Positions 10,046 to 19,510 of a DNA stretch of 64,000 nt are shown here, in pieces. Source of the stretch: Vibrio aerogenes (GTDB taxonomy: Bacteria > Pseudomonadota > Gammaproteobacteria > Enterobacterales > Vibrionaceae). Numbering within the stretch: the stretch's first letter is position 1; each line of letters begins with the position of its first letter. A program made the position numbers and the translations under genes. Below the pieces are notes generated by a model. That model did not search any database, was not told the origin of the DNA, and was given only the letters and a program-made list of their open reading frames with translations. Where the stretch lies: the NCBI RefSeq assembly GCF_024346755.1, contig NZ_AP024862.1, positions 1,283,554-1,347,553 on the forward strand, given 5' to 3'.

Positions 10046-10103
10046 TAATGTCGCTCAAGTTAGGAACATCATGTTACTAATATGACTTTGTGAGGATGTC
10101 ATT

Positions 10104-11411
10104 ATGAATACAGGCCTGTTTTCCCAACATATGATTAAAAGTCTGCTGGATTTAGATGCATATAAAATCAATATGATGCAGGCAATTCACTCCTTCTATC
10201 CGGATACAGAAGTCCGTTATGAACTGATTGTCAGATCTGCTGAAGATATCAGTGATCTGCTAAGCGATATTCGCTATGAGATAAAGCAATTGGCACATCT
10301 GCAATTTTCTGAACGTGATATCAGGTATCTGGAAAAAAGTTCCCCTCATCTGAAAAAGACATTCTTGCATTCCCTGCGTTACTTTCGGTTCCAGCCAGAG
10401 CAGCAGGTTGAGCTGGGCATCATCCATGAAAACGGCAAAAAACAGCTGCGCGTCAGTATTCATGGTACATGGCGGGATACAATTCTTTACGAAACAATGA
10501 TTATGTCGATCATTTCAGAGGTCCGCAGCCGCAGTCACTGGAGCGATATGCCAGCGACCCGGGCCAAAGATGTACTGTTCCAAAAAATAACCAGCCTGAA
10601 GAATAAACTCACTGAACGGGGGATTCATAACTTCAAAATCACTGAAATGGGCACACGACGCCGGTTCTCTTCTGAGGTGCAGCATCAGGTGATCGATTAT
10701 ATGCAACAATACATACCAGACTTATTACTTGGTACCAGCAACTATCATTTTGCCCGGGAGTTTAACCTGCAACCCATTGGCACTATCGCGCATGAATGGT
10801 TTATGGGACATCAGGCGCTTGTTAACCCGGCAGATTCGCAGCAGGTCGCTTTGGAACAATGGCTGAAAGCTTTTGACGGACAACTTTCAATCGCTCCGAC
10901 AGACACACTCACAATTGATGCATTTATTCATGATTTTAACGTTCATCTGGCAAAAGCCTATGATGGCGTTCGTCATGACTCAGGCTGCCCTTACACCTGG
11001 GGCGACAAAATGATTGCTCATTATGAAAAGCTGGGAATCGATCCGAAAACAAAACTGTTTGTTTTTTCTGATGGACTCAACTTTGATCAAGCCTTAGACA
11101 TTTGTGAATATTTTGCCGACAGAATCCAGATCTCATTTGGTATCGGCACCTTCCTCACCAATGACCTCGGTGCATGGGAAAACGCTCAAAACCAAGCTTA
11201 TACGCCGCTTTCAATTGTCATCAAGCTGGCTGAATGTAATGGGCGGCCTGTCGCCAAAATCAGCGATGAACCAGAAAAAGCGATGTGTGAAGATATTATC
11301 TATCTGGCGAATTTAAAGCAGCAGTTCAACATACCGTTAGATATCGATAAGCTCATCTCAACACTCAAAGAAATGAAAAACCACCAGCGAAAATATATTG
11401 CTGCAGCCTGA
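10104..11411 (+). CDS. pncB: Nicotinate phosphoribosyltransferase
   Basis: This 435-residue cytoplasmic enzyme of NAD salvage converts nicotinate and PRPP, with ATP hydrolysis, to nicotinate mononucleotide. Family blocks are visible in order: LLDLDAYKINMMQA at the N-terminus, GTRRRFSSEVQ, LLGTSNYHFA, GTIAHEWFMGHQ (this His is the one phosphorylated in the family), VRHDSGCPYTWGDK and FGIGTFLTND. It is slightly longer than the enterobacterial enzyme (about 400). GAGG lies just upstream of the ATG. The divergent nrtR gene is the likely regulator. Confidence 0.93.
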   Translation: MNTGLFSQHMIKSLLDLDAYKINMMQAIHSFYPDTEVRYELIVRSAEDISDLLSDIRYEIKQLAHLQFSERDIRYLEKSSPHLKKTFLHSLRYFRFQPEQQVELGIIHENGKKQLRVSIHGTWRDTILYETMIMSIISEVRSRSHWSDMPATRAKDVLFQKITSLKNKLTERGIHNFKITEMGTRRRFSSEVQHQVIDYMQQYIPDLLLGTSNYHFAREFNLQPIGTIAHEWFMGHQALVNPADSQQVALEQWLKAFDGQLSIAPTDTLTIDAFIHDFNVHLAKAYDGVRHDSGCPYTWGDKMIAHYEKLGIDPKTKLFVFSDGLNFDQALDICEYFADRIQISFGIGTFLTNDLGAWENAQNQAYTPLSIVIKLAECNGRPVAKISDEPEKAMCEDIIYLANLKQQFNIPLDIDKLISTLKEMKNHQRKYIAAA

Positions 11412-11450
11412 ACAAGATAAAACAATTGTGTCTGAACCGACTCAAAAGAC

Positions 11451-11486
11451 CATCTGTATCATCTGCAAAATCAGTTGATACAGATG
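11451..11486. terminator. Hairpin between convergent pncB and vasL
   Basis: CATCTGTATCA (11451-11461) pairs perfectly with TGATACAGATG (11476-11486) around a 14-base loop. Only short T tracts flank it. Its position between two converging genes fits a bidirectional terminator. Confidence 0.55.
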
Positions 11487-11494
11487 ATTTGTGA

Positions 11495-12244
11495 TCAGCT
11501 AAAGAGTTGCATATTTAACCAAAACCAATATCCGGCACCTGAGAGAATCCCTCCGCCAATAAAGGCAAACAAAACCGGCCAGGCGGATCGTTTGCCTGCT
11601 TTCACGACCTGAACACTTTGCCCGGCTTCACTGACTTCATTTCTCTTCAGCGCGACCTGATAACAGGTCTCAAGACCATCAATATGCTCAAAGATGACAT
11701 AGCCAATGGATTCAAAATCAGCTTTAACTGACGGATAATCAGTTTGCAGCAAATAGCTGATTCGCTGGCAATACTGCTCACATTGATACAAATATCTCAG
11801 CATCTCATAACCTGCTTTCAGATTCTGCAATTCAATCAATGCCTGTGCATTCGCCCAGCGTAACAAACGCTGTATCTGGCGTTCAGTTTCGTGAACGACT
11901 TCACCAATGTTAAGCATGCAGCTATACATAAACTCCAGCCCAAGGGCGTAGCCACGTAATCCATCAAGTTTTAGCAGAGCGATTGTATAGTAAGTGCTTA
12001 CCGCCATATCAGCACCAACTTCCTGAGAGAGTTGCTCACATTCCTGCTTTACTTTCTCCCAGTTTGTTCCACCAGAAAATGGTGAACGCTCGCTATACAC
12101 TTCTTTCTTAACAGACTGATAAAGTGCATGCCCGGCCAGCTCATCATGTTCACTGGTTATCATAAATGATTTATTTTCAATAAAGATGCGTTGGGACATA
12201 TCCCCTGCGACCCCTGAATAAAGGGAGCGCCAGAAGCGCTCCAT
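11495..12244 (-). CDS. vasL: VasL-like T6SS protein, short form
   Basis: This 249-residue protein is the last gene of the T6SS cluster, in the place VasL holds in V. cholerae. It has an all-helical body and one C-terminal transmembrane helix (around WPVLFAFIGGGILSGAGYWF). The start FWRSLYSGVAGD resembles the end of an ImpA_N-like domain, and the usual N-terminal part of such proteins is not clearly present. No Shine-Dalgarno sequence precedes the ATG at 12244, and the frame stays open upstream to the vasK stop. An unusual start, or loss of the N-terminal domain, is therefore possible. The function of VasL is not well defined. Confidence 0.55.
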   Translation of the reverse strand: MERFWRSLYSGVAGDMSQRIFIENKSFMITSEHDELAGHALYQSVKKEVYSERSPFSGGTNWEKVKQECEQLSQEVGADMAVSTYYTIALLKLDGLRGYALGLEFMYSCMLNIGEVVHETERQIQRLLRWANAQALIELQNLKAGYEMLRYLYQCEQYCQRISYLLQTDYPSVKADFESIGYVIFEHIDGLETCYQVALKRNEVSEAGQSVQVVKAGKRSAWPVLFAFIGGGILSGAGYWFWLNMQLFS

Positions 12245-12272
12245 AAAACTAACTGCGGTTAAGCTTCTATAT

Positions 12273-15200
12273 CTAATACAGATTTGCAGAAAGTTTGAAT
12301 GATTTAAACAATCTCTGTGTAAACGGATTCACATCATCTTCAGAATTAATCCGGTAAATCATATCACCATGATCAACACGGAAGCGGTAATCAACCGATG
12401 TTGAACTTGCGGCAATCACATCACCAAAGTCAAGCAATCTGAAGAATGCCCATGGCCCCTGAATCACAATACTTCGTGGTGAAAGATTCGATTTAGCCGG
12501 AATCAAAGTGATCTTCGATATGGCTGAATCCCGCAAAGTATTCGGCCAAATCAGTTCAGCATTTTCTCTCGAACCATGGCTGTATGTCAGGAACTGTCCA
12601 TCAACATTCAGTACACTTCTGCGTTTGTTACTGGTTAAACGTAACGGCTCAACCGAGAAACTGACATCAAGAATCCCTTTCCGGTTAAAGAAGGCTTCCC
12701 GGATTTGTTTCGCCTGTTTCAGCTGTTCAAGCACTGAATTTTTAACCACGCCCTGAGAACCTTCACTTTCACTACCCAGAACACTCTTCTCATCAATAAA
12801 TATCTTGAGCTGATTCTGATAGAAACTATCCAGAATACCATTTGGGGCGAAGAATGATTCAAAGTCCGCCAGAGATGCGTCTTTCTTGGAAGCGGGATTA
12901 AACGGATAACGGTTCGCCAGCTTTTCTTCAAACACCCGGTAAACATCATTATGCCAGCGCACTTCAAGATACTTAATCGCTTCCTGTTTTATCACATGCC
13001 AGCTTTCATCAGAAAGTTTGGTTAAGATACGATCCAGTGGTGTTGGCAGGCCTGATGCAATTCGTCTCAGTGTATAAATCGGATCGGCATTTACCAGCTT
13101 CATCCGGGACTTAGTCGCGTTCAGCGCAGCCATCCCTTCATCAGGAGATGCCTGAATACCTTTCAAATAAAGTTTCAATTCATCCACAGCACCAATCACT
13201 TCATTAATGTAAGCCGGCTTATCTCCAACAGCTGTCAACATGCTGTTTAAGTCAGCAAATGGTGTGTCAATCGCTGCAGCCATCCGGTATTTCGGCTGTT
13301 TCAGTAATTCTTTCTGCGCTTCTTCATCTTTTGGCTGAATATCAAACAGCTTTGTATTCTCTTCCAGAGTTCTCATCAAACGCTGAATAGGCTCAACACT
13401 GCTTGTTATATTTTCCAGCACTGAAACAGCATCGTTCATGTCGCTGAAATATTTCATATCGATCTCAGCCAGTGCTGCCCGCCAGGTTTTCGTGTAATCA
13501 GAAACGTATAACTCCCGGATTTGATCACGAAGTTTCTGTTTATCCGCTTCACTGAATTCAGCAGATTTACTCTGGCCCAGTACCCAGCTATCAATCAATG
13601 CCAGTTTTGAAACTGATTCAACCTGAGGAATGAAATATTCTTCAAAGCCTTTCTTGGTCAGCATTTGCGGAATATATAATCCGTCGCTGTTCACAACCCG
13701 CTCATCAAAAACCAGATCAAACACAGGACCAATCAGATTTCTCAGATTAATATCCGGGCCAAGAATTGTTTGTGCATTCTGCTTCAGGTTACGGTAAACC
13801 CGCTGTCTGTTTGGCATTGTACTCAGTTCTGTCTGCACCTGAGCAATTGTCTGATCATAAGGACGCAATACCTTATCCGCATTTTTGTCACCCTGAGCAC
13901 GGGCTATCGCCAGATTGGTATGATCCATCGCATAATCTAAGTGGCCCAGCAGCTCTTCCTGAACCAGCCGTTTACCCGGAAACTCCTGCTGCCAGTATTT
14001 GCCGAAATAATCGAGCACCATGTCTTTATAGCGGCCGCTCTTATCCGTCATCATCCGGAAAACACGTAAAGCATCCAGCTTTTCTTCATCAGTTTGCGCC
14101 TGATTTAACTGAACAATGACATCAGAAATCAGAATCGGCAAAAACCGGGTTTCCAGCATATTCAGATAGGTACTTTCAACCATGGGTCCAATTGTATGGC
14201 CCTGATAAAGTCCCATATCCGCAAAATACTGTGATTTATTCCGGAAGAAACCAAACTCAAGCGTTGCTTCCCGGATTTTATTCAGCGAATCCAGCATGTC
14301 CTGCTGAGAGGCTTTATAAATATTTTTGGGCAGCTCATTCTTAAACTGATTGACCTTTGTCAGTACCGCATCCGAGTGATTCACGTTAGACAGATAATAT
14401 TTTTGCCATGAACCAAACAGCAGTAAAGTCACAATCGAACAGGCGACAGTCGACAGCATCAATAAACGACGCTTCTGCTTAATCACTTTTTTATTGTCTG
14501 ATGCTAAACCCGATTCCGTATAAATGATTTTCGTAAATAGCTGATTGGTAAAATATACGGTTGAGTTCTTTGCTATCTGCGCTTTATTAATCGCATGCTC
14601 AAGCCCATAACGACGTGAGGCGGCATCATCAAACGCATTACTTGGCACACCCTGCTGATACACCGATGTGAAATACACCCCACGAACAATCGCAGAGAGA
14701 GAGTACTGATCGTTCCCCAGCGCTTCCCGTAAGAACTGAGTCAGAATATCTTTTAACCCGGCAACCTGACGGCTGAAACTATAGATACCGTTTCTTTCAT
14801 CCAGCTCCATCGGTGCAGAAGCAGAAACCGGCAGCATTTCATTCACCGTATCAACAAACTGTCCGTACTCATTTTCAAATTCAGCTAACCACTGATCGTC
14901 ATCATCATCCGGCTTCAGCTGGAAGGTAAAGCCCAGGGCTTCTTCACGCTGCTCTTTGGTAAAATTCTTAAAGAAGGGTTCAAATCCGTAGAGTAAATCC
15001 AGCTTGGTCAAAGCAATATAAACCGGTAACTGAATTGACATCGTTTCAACAATTTCACGCACCCGGGCGCGCAGAATACTTGCGTAAGCTTTACGCTCAG
15101 ACGCTTTCACTGAAGCCAGATGAGACACATCCAGCGCTAAAACAATCCCGTTTAAAGGACGACGGTTCCGGGTACGTTCCAGCCATTCAACAAAATGCTT

Positions 15201-15842
15201 CCATAAACGGCGTTCCATCTCGCCATCTGTATCCGCATCACGATGGCCCTGAGTCAGTAACTCACCATCAGGGTCAATCACAACGGCTTTATCACCAATC
15301 CACCAGTCAAACGAGTATGGATTTTCACTTTTTTGTCCGGATGCTCTCATCACCGAGGTCATGGTGAAGTTCTGACCAGAACGGTTAATCAGACTGGTTT
15401 TACCTGCGTTCTCTAATCCAAGTACCAAATACCAGGGATGCGTATACAGAAAATCCCGTTTATTGATATTCTTCCGCATATTCGCAATGACTTTATTGAG
15501 CTCAGCTTCCTGCTTCTCTTCAAGTAATTTGATTGGATCCTGACGAAAACGCTCTTCACGTTCCTGCTGCTCTTCATAACCCTGAAGCTTTTTCCACTGC
15601 CATACCCCCCAGATTGCGGCAACCAAAAGCCAGAATACAGTCGTGGCAACTGCCCGGTTTGTGACACTTTCAAGAGGTTTTGTATCATACAATGTCAGCC
15701 AAGGGCCTGCCCACCAGATAGCAACGTTGATTAAAATAAAACACAGGAACAGTAACATAGGCATGACAGCTAACATGCCTGGTTTTGGCTTCAGTTTTAT
15801 TTTTTTCAGTAGAGCAAACACTTTTTTTAAGATGGATAACAT
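12273..15842 (-). CDS. vasK: T6SS membrane-complex protein TssM (IcmF/VasK)
   Basis: This 1,189-residue inner-membrane protein, with TssJ and TssL, forms the trans-envelope complex that anchors the T6SS baseplate. Two N-terminal transmembrane helices (about residues 22-50 and 64-82) and a third (about 455-480) are visible. Between the second and third is a cytoplasmic NTPase-like domain with an intact Walker A motif, GLENAGKT (142-149). The long remainder is periplasmic and would contact TssJ. The gene follows vasJ closely. Length and layout are normal for the family. Confidence 0.95.
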   Translation of the reverse strand: MLSILKKVFALLKKIKLKPKPGMLAVMPMLLFLCFILINVAIWWAGPWLTLYDTKPLESVTNRAVATTVFWLLVAAIWGVWQWKKLQGYEEQQEREERFRQDPIKLLEEKQEAELNKVIANMRKNINKRDFLYTHPWYLVLGLENAGKTSLINRSGQNFTMTSVMRASGQKSENPYSFDWWIGDKAVVIDPDGELLTQGHRDADTDGEMERRLWKHFVEWLERTRNRRPLNGIVLALDVSHLASVKASERKAYASILRARVREIVETMSIQLPVYIALTKLDLLYGFEPFFKNFTKEQREEALGFTFQLKPDDDDDQWLAEFENEYGQFVDTVNEMLPVSASAPMELDERNGIYSFSRQVAGLKDILTQFLREALGNDQYSLSAIVRGVYFTSVYQQGVPSNAFDDAASRRYGLEHAINKAQIAKNSTVYFTNQLFTKIIYTESGLASDNKKVIKQKRRLLMLSTVACSIVTLLLFGSWQKYYLSNVNHSDAVLTKVNQFKNELPKNIYKASQQDMLDSLNKIREATLEFGFFRNKSQYFADMGLYQGHTIGPMVESTYLNMLETRFLPILISDVIVQLNQAQTDEEKLDALRVFRMMTDKSGRYKDMVLDYFGKYWQQEFPGKRLVQEELLGHLDYAMDHTNLAIARAQGDKNADKVLRPYDQTIAQVQTELSTMPNRQRVYRNLKQNAQTILGPDINLRNLIGPVFDLVFDERVVNSDGLYIPQMLTKKGFEEYFIPQVESVSKLALIDSWVLGQSKSAEFSEADKQKLRDQIRELYVSDYTKTWRAALAEIDMKYFSDMNDAVSVLENITSSVEPIQRLMRTLEENTKLFDIQPKDEEAQKELLKQPKYRMAAAIDTPFADLNSMLTAVGDKPAYINEVIGAVDELKLYLKGIQASPDEGMAALNATKSRMKLVNADPIYTLRRIASGLPTPLDRILTKLSDESWHVIKQEAIKYLEVRWHNDVYRVFEEKLANRYPFNPASKKDASLADFESFFAPNGILDSFYQNQLKIFIDEKSVLGSESEGSQGVVKNSVLEQLKQAKQIREAFFNRKGILDVSFSVEPLRLTSNKRRSVLNVDGQFLTYSHGSRENAELIWPNTLRDSAISKITLIPAKSNLSPRSIVIQGPWAFFRLLDFGDVIAASSTSVDYRFRVDHGDMIYRINSEDDVNPFTQRLFKSFKLSANLY

Positions 15843-15860
15843 GGAATAATTGTCCTTCGC

Positions 15861-17288
15861 TTATTCTGACGTTGAATATTTTTCTAGTCGTTGCATGAGA
15901 GAGGGCTCCCAATCTGAGACACTCGCTGCATTCACCTGACGGTATAATGTGAAATACTGCTCTTGCGCCATCGCAGAAAAACCATACTCTTCAAGTAAAT
16001 CCGCCGATAGCAATCGCCAGTAAAATTTGTCGCGTGGTTCAACTGAACTTTCAAGACCCTGATTAATCATAGAAAGAGCAACAGCAATACCAGCTTCTTT
16101 GGCCAAAGTGAACGCTTCCTTACGTTTTTCCTGCCACCCTCCGGTCGCGGCAACGACAGGAGATGAAGCCTGCTCATCTTCCTCATCAAGCCAGGAAAGA
16201 ACGTCGGCAGTCACAAATGGCTGCCCACCTTTGAATTTCAGTTCTTTTAACGCAGGCAGACGTTCAAGAAACATCTGTGTCTCTTCTTTAATCGCTTTGC
16301 ACCAAACCGGCTTCTCTAATTCTTCTGCGATCCGGTAGCTCATCAGCTGTCCTTCAAACCAATAAGGCGCGACAGTCAGACTCTGCTCTACCTTTCGCCA
16401 CAATGCCATATCCGGACTACGCATTAAATCCTGATAATCTTTGACCCGATCTTGCTGCATTGGTCTTAGCATGGTTTCATTATCAGAGTTGTGATCAGGC
16501 ACTGAGTGAATGCCGGACCACACAGCATAACGGCGAACCCGGACAGACAGAGCAATCCCTTCTCCATTTTCACCAAGAAAATCTGATACTTTAAATAAAG
16601 TCTGCTTTGTCGCCTTATCACTAGAACTGTCAACGGACAATGCAGGCGCTGCCGTCACAGTCGCAGATGACTCAGTTACATTCTGAGACTGAGACGAACC
16701 GGTATCTGACGCCTGCTGCTCAACACGCTGCCTTTCTTCAGCAAGACGCATTTTCGTCCGGACCGTTTTTAACAGATCATCAGAAGCATCATTGCTGATC
16801 TCTTTTTCTTCAACGGCAGTGCTGAATAACGCCAGCGCATTTTCCAGATCGCTCATGAGTTCGCCGGTGAAACGTTCAAATTCCTGCTTTTCAATAATCA
16901 GGTTGAACCGTTGGATAATCTGCCCGAAAAACTTCTGGCGCGGGAGTTTACCCCGTTGTCCCGGCGCCGGAAAGCTTTCTTCCCAATACAGGGAAATAAA
17001 GTCAGCCAGAATAAACAGTGACATATTAAACCGGGCAGGAATGACTTCGTGGTGCAAACACTGGAGTAAATAGACCAGTAACTTGATATCTTTGGATTTT
17101 TCTTTGAGCAGCTTCAGGACACTATGTTCCACCTCGTCCCACTGGACACTCGCATGCGACAAAGAACCAACTTTCATCATCTGGTCTTCGACAAAATCAA
17201 ATAAAGAATCATCAAGTAACCGTTCACCTACCGGATTCTCATCACTGATAGGTGAAGCAACACATTGGCGATATTCAGAAAGTTCCAT
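15861..17288 (-). CDS. vasJ: T6SS TssA-type protein VasJ
   Basis: This 475-residue protein of the ImpA_N/TssA family helps recruit and cap components during tail assembly. The family N-terminal region is clear (PISDENPVGERLLDDSLFDF, then WDEVEHSVLKLLKEKSKDIK). A low-complexity Ser/Thr/Gln linker lies near residues 195-225, followed by a helical C-terminal part. The start was placed at ATG 17286-17288 (MELSEYRQ), eight bases after the vasI stop; an upstream in-frame start at 17309 would overlap vasI. Confidence 0.9.
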   Translation of the reverse strand: MELSEYRQCVASPISDENPVGERLLDDSLFDFVEDQMMKVGSLSHASVQWDEVEHSVLKLLKEKSKDIKLLVYLLQCLHHEVIPARFNMSLFILADFISLYWEESFPAPGQRGKLPRQKFFGQIIQRFNLIIEKQEFERFTGELMSDLENALALFSTAVEEKEISNDASDDLLKTVRTKMRLAEERQRVEQQASDTGSSQSQNVTESSATVTAAPALSVDSSSDKATKQTLFKVSDFLGENGEGIALSVRVRRYAVWSGIHSVPDHNSDNETMLRPMQQDRVKDYQDLMRSPDMALWRKVEQSLTVAPYWFEGQLMSYRIAEELEKPVWCKAIKEETQMFLERLPALKELKFKGGQPFVTADVLSWLDEEDEQASSPVVAATGGWQEKRKEAFTLAKEAGIAVALSMINQGLESSVEPRDKFYWRLLSADLLEEYGFSAMAQEQYFTLYRQVNAASVSDWEPSLMQRLEKYSTSE

Positions 17289-17296
17289 GCTTATTC

Positions 17297-17977
17297 TTAC
17301 CACCCACAACGTTTTCTTAACGGTTTTAGTGCCTGTTTCAATTCATGTGTATCGAAAGACAAACCGTCCACTTTAACCGCATTCGATCGCAGAGCAATGC
17401 TGCTTTGCGATGCTATTTTTCTCATCAGGCTGATCGCGGGCATCCCCCGGCCGGAGGACAGTAACAGCCCGGCATCATCACTCCGCCAATATTGAGTCGT
17501 ACCATGGACACTGACTTTCACTCTGGCTTCAGGAATTGCTTCCGGAAGCGCCAGATCAATCCGGCTGATTTTATCAATACAACTCATCATTAATACGGCT
17601 TTTTGATCTTTACTGAAGCGACCCTGATCATTCAAAGCCAACAGTGTTAACCATGCATTCCCATGTTCATCTTCGGTTCCCTGAACCGTCAGATTCATCA
17701 TGCTTCCATCTTGTGTTTTTGCCGCTGATTCCATAGCACGAATCCAACCAACGGATGCCTGGTTATGTTCAACAATCTTTGGAATATGCATCAGCGGTGT
17801 ATCAAATACGCGGTCAAAGCAGCGCAGCCGGTCTAAACGCTCCGTGACGTCACGACATTGCTTTGCTTTTTCAATCAATAGTTTTGAATCTGATTCAGGT
17901 GCATCTTGCGCATGAACCAAAGCAGTGTGTATCAACAGAATCAAGCTAATAAATAAGCTGGATACTCTTAATTTCAT
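17297..17977 (-). CDS. vasI: T6SS accessory protein VasI (TagO family)
   Basis: This 226-residue exported protein has a clear signal peptide (hydrophobic core LFISLILLIHTALVHA, cleavage expected after HA). Mature features include KQCRDVTERLDRLRCFD, typical of the TagO/VasI family. The role in the T6SS is accessory and not settled. Its ATG overlaps the vasH stop by four bases (ATGA), so translation is probably coupled. Confidence 0.85.
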   Translation of the reverse strand: MKLRVSSLFISLILLIHTALVHAQDAPESDSKLLIEKAKQCRDVTERLDRLRCFDRVFDTPLMHIPKIVEHNQASVGWIRAMESAAKTQDGSMMNLTVQGTEDEHGNAWLTLLALNDQGRFSKDQKAVLMMSCIDKISRIDLALPEAIPEARVKVSVHGTTQYWRSDDAGLLLSSGRGMPAISLMRKIASQSSIALRSNAVKVDGLSFDTHELKQALKPLRKRCGW

Positions 17978-19509
17978 GGCGATTTAATCTCCAACTTTTG
18001 ACATTTGTAAGCCAAAGTTCGTTTTGGAATTCCAAGGCTTTCAGCGGCTTTTGTACGGTCTCCGGAAAAAAGTCGTAACCGCTCCCGGATAATTTTCGAT
18101 TCAAAATCCTGTAGTGCCTGCTTCAAATCTTTAATGACAGTACATGATTCAGGTTCTTCAACGGAAAGAAGATTAAGCTCTTCTCTGGGAAGAATCCGGT
18201 GAATCAGACTGTTTGCTAAAACTTCCTGATCATCCTGAGTCTGCGCACATCCGAATTCAACCAGATGTTTCAACTCACGTACATTCCCGTTAAAGTTATG
18301 CTGCTTCAGACAGTCAACCGTTTTGTAATTCAGTCCGCGGACATGTGTCCCGTGAACCTGATTATAAATTGCAACAAAGTGATCACTGAGTAATTCAATA
18401 TCTTCGATCCGATCCACCAAGCGTGGAACCAGTAACGGATACTGAAACAAACGATAATAAAGATCCTGACGAAAAGACTTCTGATGTACCTGATTTTGCA
18501 AATTCACATGGGTTGCTGAAACCAGACGAAAATCAGAAGCATACTCTTCTTTCCCGCCGATGGGCCGGTACTGATGAGTTTCCAGCACCCGAAGCAGCTT
18601 CGCCTGCAACACGAGCGGCATATCTCCGATTTCGTCCAGAAATAAAGTACCGCCATCAGCCTGTTCAATCAGTCCCTGCTTGTCTGTATCCGCTCCGGAA
18701 AAAGCACCTTTGCAATAGCCAAACAACTCACTCTCAAGCAAATTTTCCGGAATCGCGGCACAATTAATCGCAACAAACGGTTTTCCTGCACGGGGAGAGA
18801 AATCATGAATTGCCTGAGCAACTAATTCTTTTCCCGTTCCGGTTTCTCCCTGAACCATCACAGACAACCGGGAACCAGCAGCACTGATGATCTGCTCTCT
18901 CAGCTTCTTCATTGCTTCACTGCAGCCAACCAGTGTCCGGGAAAGTTCATTCACCATTTGGCGTTGCTGGTTATTTCGCTCTACATCAGATAAAGATTCC
19001 CGCAGATTACGTTGGGTAAACTCTTCTTGCTGCATGTCGATCAACAATGACCTTTGCTGACTGAAAACCTGCTTATAACGATGAAATGTTTCATCGGTAA
19101 ATGTGTCGTGTATTTTGTCCGCATTGCCGACAACAAACAGAACGGCTCTGACAGACTGGTGACTGACCGGAAGTGGTTCAACTCTCGCTGCAGAAAACAT
19201 GCTCATGGATTCAGTCAACTGACAAAAATCACGATTCTGCTGCCAGAACACCAACTCTTCTGACGAAATTTCCATCGGTTTTCCGGACTGCAGAACATGC
19301 GCAAACGGACAATCAAAGTCAGTCACAGACCAGGTTTTATTCAGTGATTGCAGATGGGGCACCAGCGTGCGCCCATCTGCACTCAGGAAGAGAACTAAAC
19401 AAGTCTCAAGCTCCAACTCATGCTTTACAGTCTCAGCAAAAAGCTGTGCTAATTGCTGTGGCTCTCTGATTCCAATTAAATCAGTGGCATAAGTTAACCA
19501 GCGACTCAT
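17974..19509 (-). CDS. vasH: Sigma-54 activator VasH
   Basis: This 511-residue bacterial enhancer-binding protein has an N-terminal GAF-like sensor (about 1-170), a central AAA+ domain (Walker A GETGTGKE; Walker B region [11 protein letters not shown]) and a C-terminal Fis-type HTH ([19 protein letters not shown]). In V. cholerae VasH works with RpoN, chiefly on hcp-bearing auxiliary operons, which would lie outside this window. The sigma-54 contact loop reads GAFSGA rather than the usual GAFTGA. The start was set at ATG 19507-19509 ([13 protein letters not shown]), one base after the clpV stop; a longer in-frame start would run into clpV. Confidence 0.92.
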   Translation of the reverse strand: MSRWLTYATDLIGIREPQQLAQLFAETVKHELELETCLVLFLSADGRTLVPHLQSLNKTWSVTDFDCPFAHVLQSGKPMEISSEELVFWQQNRDFCQLTESMSMFSAARVEPLPVSHQSVRAVLFVVGNADKIHDTFTDETFHRYKQVFSQQRSLLIDMQQEEFTQRNLRESLSDVERNNQQRQMVNELSRTLVGCSEAMKKLREQIISAAGSRLSVMVQGETGTGKELVAQAIHDFSPRAGKPFVAINCAAIPENLLESELFGYCKGAFSGADTDKQGLIEQADGGTLFLDEIGDMPLVLQAKLLRVLETHQYRPIGGKEEYASDFRLVSATHVNLQNQVHQKSFRQDLYYRLFQYPLLVPRLVDRIEDIELLSDHFVAIYNQVHGTHVRGLNYKTVDCLKQHNFNGNVRELKHLVEFGCAQTQDDQEVLANSLIHRILPREELNLLSVEEPESCTVIKDLKQALQDFESKIIRERLRLFSGDRTKAAESLGIPKRTLAYKCQKLEIKSP

Positions 19510-19510
19510 T

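Larger units (their letters stand above)
9778..10103. promoter_or_regulatory. Divergent nrtR/pncB control region
   Basis: This 326-base region contains both promoters, one copy of the dispersed GTGTTTATCTTTCA element (9815-9841) and an inverted repeat at 10028-10045. GAGG precedes the pncB ATG. NrtR autoregulation and pncB repression from here are inferred from gene arrangement. Confidence 0.5.
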
